This document shows, one piece after another, positions 5,472 to 9,745 of a stretch of 9,745 nt of DNA; positions within the stretch are counted from its first letter, which is position 1, and the number at the start of each line of letters is the position of its first letter. The stretch comes from Cytophagaceae bacterium (GTDB taxonomy: Bacteria; Bacteroidota; Bacteroidia; Cytophagales; Spirosomataceae). The DNA is taken from NCBI GenBank assembly GCA_027485075.1, contig JAIXRT010000015.1:1-9745 (forward strand), given 5' to 3'. The notes beneath the pieces are model-generated. The model was not told where the DNA came from, did not search any database, and saw nothing but the letters and a program-made list of their open reading frames with translations. The position numbers were made by a program, and so were the translations under genes.

Positions 5472-6860
5472 TTGGCATTAATTAAATCTATTTCAGGCAT
5501 TCGCGGTACGATTGGCGGGAAACCCGGTGATGGCCTTAGTCCCATTGATATTGTCACTTTTGCTGCTGCCTATGGGGCCTGGTTAAAAGGAACAAATCCC
5601 GCTTCCAATCAAATTGTGCTCGGCCGTGATGCACGCATCTCTGGTTCGATGGTATCTTCCTTAGTAGCAAATACCCTTATCGGGCTTGGCTGGGATGTTT
5701 TGGATATTGGATTGTCTACTACACCCACTGTGGAACTGGCCGTACCTTGGACAAAATCTGCCGGAGGTATTATCATTACGGCTAGTCATAACCCTGCTCA
5801 ATGGAATGCGTTAAAATTATTAAACGATGCAGGGGAATTTATTTCCGATTCAGATGGTAAAGCGATGCTGGAGCTTGCTGAAAATTTAGATTTCAACTTC
5901 GCTGAAGTAACGCAATTAGGTAAAATTACGCAAGATGATACGTTTTTGCAGCAACATATTGATCATGTCTTAGGACTTCGTTGGGTGGATACATCAGCTA
6001 TTCAAGCTAAGAATTTTAAGGTTTTAGTAGATGCTGTCAATTCTACGGGAGGGATTGTCGTACCTCAATTGCTACATGCTTTAGGTGTAAATGAGGTAGA
6101 TGTGATTTTTGGTGAGCCTAATGGACATTTTGGCCATAATCCGGAACCTTTACCGGAGAATTTAACAGATATGATTGCCAAAATGAAGGCAGGTTCATAT
6201 GATCTGGGTATTGTAGTCGATCCAGATGTAGATCGCTTATGCTTTATCTCTGAAGATGGTTCGCCTTTTGGTGAGGAATACACCTTAGTTGCAATTGCAG
6301 ATTATATCTTGTCAATCGAAAAAGGAAATACAGTTTCAAACCTTTCATCGACACGAGCGCTTGCTGATGTGACGCACCAACATGCCGGTACTTATTTCGC
6401 TGCGGCCGTTGGCGAAGTTAATGTGGTTGCTAAAATGAAAGCGGAAAATGCCATTATCGGTGGTGAAGGTAATGGGGGAGTTATTTTCCCAGAATCACAT
6501 TATGGCCGGGATGCTTTAGTTGGCATTGGTTTGTTTTTGACGCATTTAGCGCATAAGAATAAAAAAGTGAGTGCCTTGCGTGCGGAGTATCCGGCTTATA
6601 TCATGTCAAAAAACAAAATCGAACTTTCGGCTGATTTGGACGTGGATTTAATCTTGGCGACGGTAGCTGAACAATTCAAAGAGGAACGCGTGAATACCAT
6701 TGATGGTGTGAAAATAGATTTCGCCGATCGATGGGTACATTTACGTAAATCTAATACGGAGCCAATCATTCGTATATATGCGGAAGCACCTACTGAGGTA
6801 GAAGCGAATGGATTAGCCCAACAAATTATGCAGGTAATCGAGGCGATAGCCAGCAAATAA
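5472..6860 (+). CDS. glmM: Phosphoglucosamine mutase (GlmM), TTG start
   Basis: GlmM converts glucosamine-6-phosphate to glucosamine-1-phosphate for UDP-GlcNAc, peptidoglycan and LPS synthesis. The 462-residue cytoplasmic protein has the four-domain alpha-D-phosphohexomutase signatures. The phosphoserine loop ITASHNP has Ser105. The metal loop DPDVDR uses Asp250/252/254. The sugar loop GEGNGG ends at about 336. The C-terminal phosphate-binding loop RKSNTEP lies at 425-431. Assignment to GlmM rather than another hexose mutase rests on the N-terminus (ALIKSISGIRGTIGGKPGDG) as I know it from Bacteroidota. There is no ATG before residue ~60. TTG at 5472 places the first residues exactly at the family N-terminus. 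TTG at 5439 would add 11 residues and overlap a promoter box. The next gene begins 7 nt after the stop. Confidence 0.9.
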   Translation: MALIKSISGIRGTIGGKPGDGLSPIDIVTFAAAYGAWLKGTNPASNQIVLGRDARISGSMVSSLVANTLIGLGWDVLDIGLSTTPTVELAVPWTKSAGGIIITASHNPAQWNALKLLNDAGEFISDSDGKAMLELAENLDFNFAEVTQLGKITQDDTFLQQHIDHVLGLRWVDTSAIQAKNFKVLVDAVNSTGGIVVPQLLHALGVNEVDVIFGEPNGHFGHNPEPLPENLTDMIAKMKAGSYDLGIVVDPDVDRLCFISEDGSPFGEEYTLVAIADYILSIEKGNTVSNLSSTRALADVTHQHAGTYFAAAVGEVNVVAKMKAENAIIGGEGNGGVIFPESHYGRDALVGIGLFLTHLAHKNKKVSALRAEYPAYIMSKNKIELSADLDVDLILATVAEQFKEERVNTIDGVKIDFADRWVHLRKSNTEPIIRIYAEAPTEVEANGLAQQIMQVIEAIASK

Positions 6861-6867
6861 GCATCAC

Positions 6868-8016
6868 ATGACATCAACAACAAAAACACCCATTTACCTC
6901 GATAATGCAGCAACCACTCCGGTGGATCCGGCTGTTTGGTCGGAAATGCAGCCTTTATTTGAGCAATTTACAGCGAATCCTTCGTCTATTCACTCGCATG
7001 GCCGACAGGCCAAAGTTATTGTGGAAAAAGCACGGAAGACTGTTGCAGCATTATTAAACACGTCACCTGCCGAGATATTTTTTACTTCGGGTGGAACGGA
7101 GGCTGACAATACTGTGATTCAATCGGCTGTTTTATACGGTGGAGTGAAAACGATCATTACATCTCCGCTTGAGCATCATGCGGTTTTACATACGGCCGAA
7201 GCTTGGGGTCAATTAGGTGTTGCTGAGGTAAAACTAGTACAAATTAATGCGCAAGGTGACATTGATTTAGCTCATTTGGAGGAACTATTGGCTGGAAGTT
7301 CAAAGGCTTTGGTGAGCCTCATGCAGGGTAATAATGAAATTGGAAATCTATTGGATTTGCATGCTGTTGGTACCTTATGCCAAAAATACGGAGCTCTTTT
7401 TCATTCGGATACGGTTCAAACGATGGGGCATTTTCCACACGATTTGCAAGCTTTACCTGTTGACTTTATCGTAGGTGCCGCCCATAAATTTCATGGCCCT
7501 AAAGGCATTGGATTCTTGTATGCACGTGCTGGGGTAGGTTTTCACCCATTGATGCACGGGGGTGCACAAGAGCGGAATCAGCGAGGCGGAACGGAAAATG
7601 TATATGGTATGGTGGGTTTAGCAAAAGCATTAACGATGGCTTATGAATCCATGGACGCGCACATGTCTCACATTAAATCCATTAAATCTTATTTTATTGA
7701 AGGGCTTAAAGCGCGTTTTCCGGGAGTTGAATTTAATGGTCGGTCAGGCGAAGTAGATAATAGTTTATATACTGTTTTGAATGTGCGCTTTCCAAGCGTT
7801 CCAGATGGAGATATGCTCTTGTTTCAATTAGATATTGAAAAAATTTCTGCGTCGGGCGGCAGCGCCTGTTCCAGCGGAACGTCGGTGGGGTCACATGTTC
7901 TATCCGCTTTGAATCCATCGGCTACAGGAGCGGCTGTTCGTTTTTCATTTTCGAAGAATAATACCAAAGTGGAGATTGATCGGGTACTTGAAGTGCTGGA
8001 AAGGTTGGTAAAATAG
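6868..8016 (+). CDS. Group I cysteine desulfurase (IscS/NifS family)
   Basis: This PLP enzyme converts cysteine to alanine and passes the sulfur as a persulfide to Fe-S cluster or thiolation pathways. The 382-residue protein has the full motif set: YLDNAATTP (10-18), SGGTEADN (74-81), EHHAV with the PLP-stacking His104, HSDTVQ with Asp181 and Gln184, GAAHKFHGPKG with PLP-binding Lys207, RGGTEN (239-244), and the mobile loop SGGSACSSGT with the acceptor Cys334. The loop length indicates group I. No scaffold (IscU, NifU) or other Fe-S gene is in the window, so IscS or NifS cannot be chosen. It lies 7 nt after glmM on the same strand and is likely co-transcribed. Its TAG stop is the first triplet of the terminator stem. 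Confidence 0.93.
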   Translation: MTSTTKTPIYLDNAATTPVDPAVWSEMQPLFEQFTANPSSIHSHGRQAKVIVEKARKTVAALLNTSPAEIFFTSGGTEADNTVIQSAVLYGGVKTIITSPLEHHAVLHTAEAWGQLGVAEVKLVQINAQGDIDLAHLEELLAGSSKALVSLMQGNNEIGNLLDLHAVGTLCQKYGALFHSDTVQTMGHFPHDLQALPVDFIVGAAHKFHGPKGIGFLYARAGVGFHPLMHGGAQERNQRGGTENVYGMVGLAKALTMAYESMDAHMSHIKSIKSYFIEGLKARFPGVEFNGRSGEVDNSLYTVLNVRFPSVPDGDMLLFQLDIEKISASGGSACSSGTSVGSHVLSALNPSATGAAVRFSFSKNNTKVEIDRVLEVLERLVK

Positions 8017-8057
8017 CATAAAAAAAGACGCGATACTTCGCGTCTTTTTTTATGCTA
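8014..8057. terminator. 20-bp perfect bidirectional terminator between cysteine desulfurase and proS
   Basis: The arms 8014-8033 and 8038-8057 are perfect reverse complements around a TACT loop. The GC-rich core (GACGCGA/TCGCGTC) is flanked on one side by seven A and on the other by seven T, so a stable hairpin followed by a U-run forms in either direction. It can stop both convergent transcripts. The left arm begins with the desulfurase TAG stop. Confidence 0.92.
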
Positions 8058-8059
8058 TG

Positions 8060-8087
8060 ACGTCCAACGTCCAACGTCTAACGTCCA
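8060..8087. repeat. Four tandem copies of the heptamer ACGTCCA
   Basis: Copies lie at 8060-8066, 8067-8073, 8074-8080 and 8081-8087. Three are identical and the third reads ACGTCTA. The array sits between the terminator and the proS stop codon (8095-8093), so on the proS side it is in the 3' untranslated end. It encodes nothing visible. Confidence 0.9.
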
Positions 8088-8092
8088 ATATT

Positions 8093-9565
8093 TTAATAAG
8101 CACGCGCAAACAAAACGCGTTTGTTTGACGGATTTCCGGTCAAAATACATTGTCCAGTTTCCTCTTTGGCATCTAATGGAATGCAACGAATCGTAGCTTT
8201 GGTTAAATCCTTAATTTTATCTTCCGTTTCAGATGTTCCATCCCAGTGGGCTGAAACGAATCCTCCAGCGTCTAATTTTGCATTGAATTCATCCCAGGTA
8301 TTTACAACGTGTGTATTTTCAGTACGGAATGCCAAAGCCTTCGCGTAGATTTTCTCTTGAATATCTGCTAGCGTGTCTACCACCACCTGCTCAATACCTT
8401 CAAATGCCATCGATGTTTTTTCACGCGTATCGCGACGAGCTAACTCGATGGTCCCATTTTCCATATCGCGGTTTCCAATCGCCAAACGAATAGGTACTCC
8501 TTTTAATTCATACTCAGCAAATTTGAAACCAGGGCTTTGATTCTCTGATACATCAAACTTGACAGATACGCCCTGCTTTCGCAATGACTTTACCAATGGA
8601 TTTACTTTTTCTTTAATCGCATTCAGTTGCTCTTCTCCCTTATAAATAGGTACAATAACCACTTGGATCGGAGCTAGTTTAGGAGGTAAAACCAATCCTT
8701 GATCATCTGAGTGCGCCATGATTAAAGCACCCATCAATCGGGTAGAAACACCCCAAGAGGTTCCCCAAACGTAGTCCAATTGATTTTCCTTACTTAAGAA
8801 TTTGACATCAAAGGCTTTGGCAAAATTTTGACCCAAAAAGTGTGATGTTCCCGCCTGCAATGCTTTTCCATCTTGCATTAAGGCTTCAATGCAATAGGTT
8901 TCATCTGCCCCGGCAAAACGCTCATTAGCTGTTTTAATTCCTTTTACGACTGGCATAGCCATAAAATTCTCAGCGAAATCAGCGTATACTTCTAGCATTT
9001 GTTCGGTCTCATCGATGGCTTCTTGCTTGGTCGCATGTGCCGTATGTCCTTCTTGCCAAAGAAATTCAGCTGTACGAAGAAATAGACGAGTACGCATTTC
9101 CCAGCGAACAACATTGGCCCACTGATTAATTAATAAGGGCAAATCGCGGTAAGATTGAATCCAATTTTTATAGGTCGACCAAATCACCGTTTCGGAAGTT
9201 GGTCGTACAATTAATTCTTCTTCCAATTTGGCATCCGGATCCACAATCACTCCACCACCATTGGGGTCATTTTTTAGTCGGTAATGCGTGACAACCGCAC
9301 ATTCTTTGGCAAAACCTTCTACGTGTGAAGCTTCTTTTGAAAGAAATGATTTGGGGATAAATAAAGGGAAATAGGCATTTGTGTGGCCAGTTTCCTTAAA
9401 CATATCATCGAGTGCGCGTTGCATTTTTTCCCAAATGGAATACCCATACGGTTTAATAATCATACATCCACGAACTGCAGAATTTTCGGCTAAATCAGCC
9501 CGTTTTACTAACTCGTTATACCATTCTGAATAATTTTCAGACCGACTTGGAAGGGATTTACTCAT
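8093..9565 (-). CDS. proS: Prolyl-tRNA synthetase, type 3 (short, archaeal/eukaryotic-like)
   Basis: ProS attaches proline to tRNA-Pro in the cytoplasm. The 490-residue protein is full length for the type that lacks the ~180-residue editing insertion of E. coli ProS. Class II synthetase motifs are present. Motif 1 lies around 38-72. The proline/ATP-binding RPTSET starts at 121. Motif 2 is [25 protein letters not shown] (151-175; Arg154). [12 protein letters not shown] spans 237-248. Motif 3 is [20 protein letters not shown] (271-290). The anticodon-binding domain (~298-410, starting [11 protein letters not shown]) and a C-terminal domain follow, ending in the characteristic tyrosine (RVLFARAY). 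The start [20 protein letters not shown] fits the family. It is a single-gene unit, with no neighbour in range on its own strand. Confidence 0.96.
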   Translation of the reverse strand: MSKSLPSRSENYSEWYNELVKRADLAENSAVRGCMIIKPYGYSIWEKMQRALDDMFKETGHTNAYFPLFIPKSFLSKEASHVEGFAKECAVVTHYRLKNDPNGGGVIVDPDAKLEEELIVRPTSETVIWSTYKNWIQSYRDLPLLINQWANVVRWEMRTRLFLRTAEFLWQEGHTAHATKQEAIDETEQMLEVYADFAENFMAMPVVKGIKTANERFAGADETYCIEALMQDGKALQAGTSHFLGQNFAKAFDVKFLSKENQLDYVWGTSWGVSTRLMGALIMAHSDDQGLVLPPKLAPIQVVIVPIYKGEEQLNAIKEKVNPLVKSLRKQGVSVKFDVSENQSPGFKFAEYELKGVPIRLAIGNRDMENGTIELARRDTREKTSMAFEGIEQVVVDTLADIQEKIYAKALAFRTENTHVVNTWDEFNAKLDAGGFVSAHWDGTSETEDKIKDLTKATIRCIPLDAKEETGQCILTGNPSNKRVLFARAY

Positions 9566-9589
9566 CTGTTTTTGTAGCAGTTTTAAATT

Positions 9590-9655
9590 CTAGTCTCAAC
9601 GTTCTATTTTCGAGTCTGTAGGTTCTAACATTTTTGTTCTATAACTTAGACTAAA
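9590..9655. repeat. Degenerate short repeats in the proS leader
   Basis: GTTCTA occurs three times (9601-9606, 9622-9627, 9636-9641), interleaved with AGTCT motifs near 9592 and 9613 and an inverted AGACTA at 9648-9653. The units are irregular and about 7-8 nt apart in places. The stretch lies between the predicted proS promoter and its ATG, so it would be in the 5' leader. It resembles, imperfectly, the heptamer array at the other end of proS. Confidence 0.45.
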
Positions 9656-9704
9656 ATTGCAAAACCTATCGTTAATACATGTAACTTTATCGAACTTTGA
9701 ACGC

Positions 9705-9712
9705 CAAAGATA
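9705..9712 (-). promoter_or_regulatory. Candidate -7 box for proS
   Basis: The minus strand reads TATCTTTG, an exact TAnnTTTG match, which would give a leader of about 130 nt to the ATG at 9565. No -33 TTG is found at 19-20 nt. The box is half of a small inverted repeat (CTTTG 9695-9699 / CAAAG 9705-9709). The remaining sequence from 9566 to the right edge holds no gene that I can see. Confidence 0.45.
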
Positions 9713-9745
9713 CGTTATTGTCGGTAGTTTTAGCTTATAATTTAA

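Noticed and set aside
6596..6913. Minus-strand ORF of 105 codons opposite the end of glmM
   Set aside because: It is antisense to conserved mutase motifs including the RKSNTEP loop and has no family resemblance or promoter. It is a shadow frame.
8060..8087. CRISPR-like array
   Set aside because: The units are 7 nt in direct tandem with no spacers, far too short for CRISPR repeats, and no cas gene is nearby.

Overview
The window looks like chromosomal DNA from a Bacteroidota bacterium, most likely a Cytophagales-type lineage; the rank below phylum is inference. The signs are a SusC-style TonB plug domain, a lipoprotein with an acidic stretch just after its lipobox cysteine, a type-3 (eukaryote/archaea-like) prolyl-tRNA synthetase ending in tyrosine, no Shine-Dalgarno sequences before the genes, and several exact copies of the Bacteroidota -7 promoter box TAnnTTTG.

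Layout from left to right. (1) A minus-strand SGNH-hydrolase lipoprotein resembling sialate O-acetylesterases runs off the left edge (1-1100). (2) Divergent from it is fabD, the malonyl-CoA:ACP transacylase of fatty-acid synthesis (1182-2069). (3) tRNA-Gln(UUG) follows, with a near-ideal promoter and a strong hairpin terminator (2118-2284). (4) A minus-strand three-gene operon (5253 down to 2287) encodes a PfkB-family sugar kinase, an AGE/cellobiose-2-epimerase-family sugar epimerase or isomerase, and a small exported protein that is essentially a stand-alone SusC-type plug domain. All three genes overlap end to end, so they are probably co-translated. (5) Divergent from that operon is a plus-strand pair: glmM (phosphoglucosamine mutase, TTG start) and a group I cysteine desulfurase (5472-8016). 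(6) A 20-bp perfect bidirectional terminator separates this pair from minus-strand proS (8093-9565). proS has short degenerate tandem repeats on both sides.

Most genes are housekeeping: lipid synthesis, cell-wall precursor synthesis, sulfur mobilisation and translation. The accessory part is the kinase-epimerase-plug operon. Its first two products would form an isomerise-then-phosphorylate sugar module in the cytoplasm. The third is exported and has a plug but no beta-barrel. No substrate can be read from the sequence.

The two divergent intergenic regions share an unusual promoter geometry. In each, two TAnnTTTG boxes face each other within 34-35 bp. In the pfkB/glmM region the two boxes form the arms of a 12-bp perfect palindrome.
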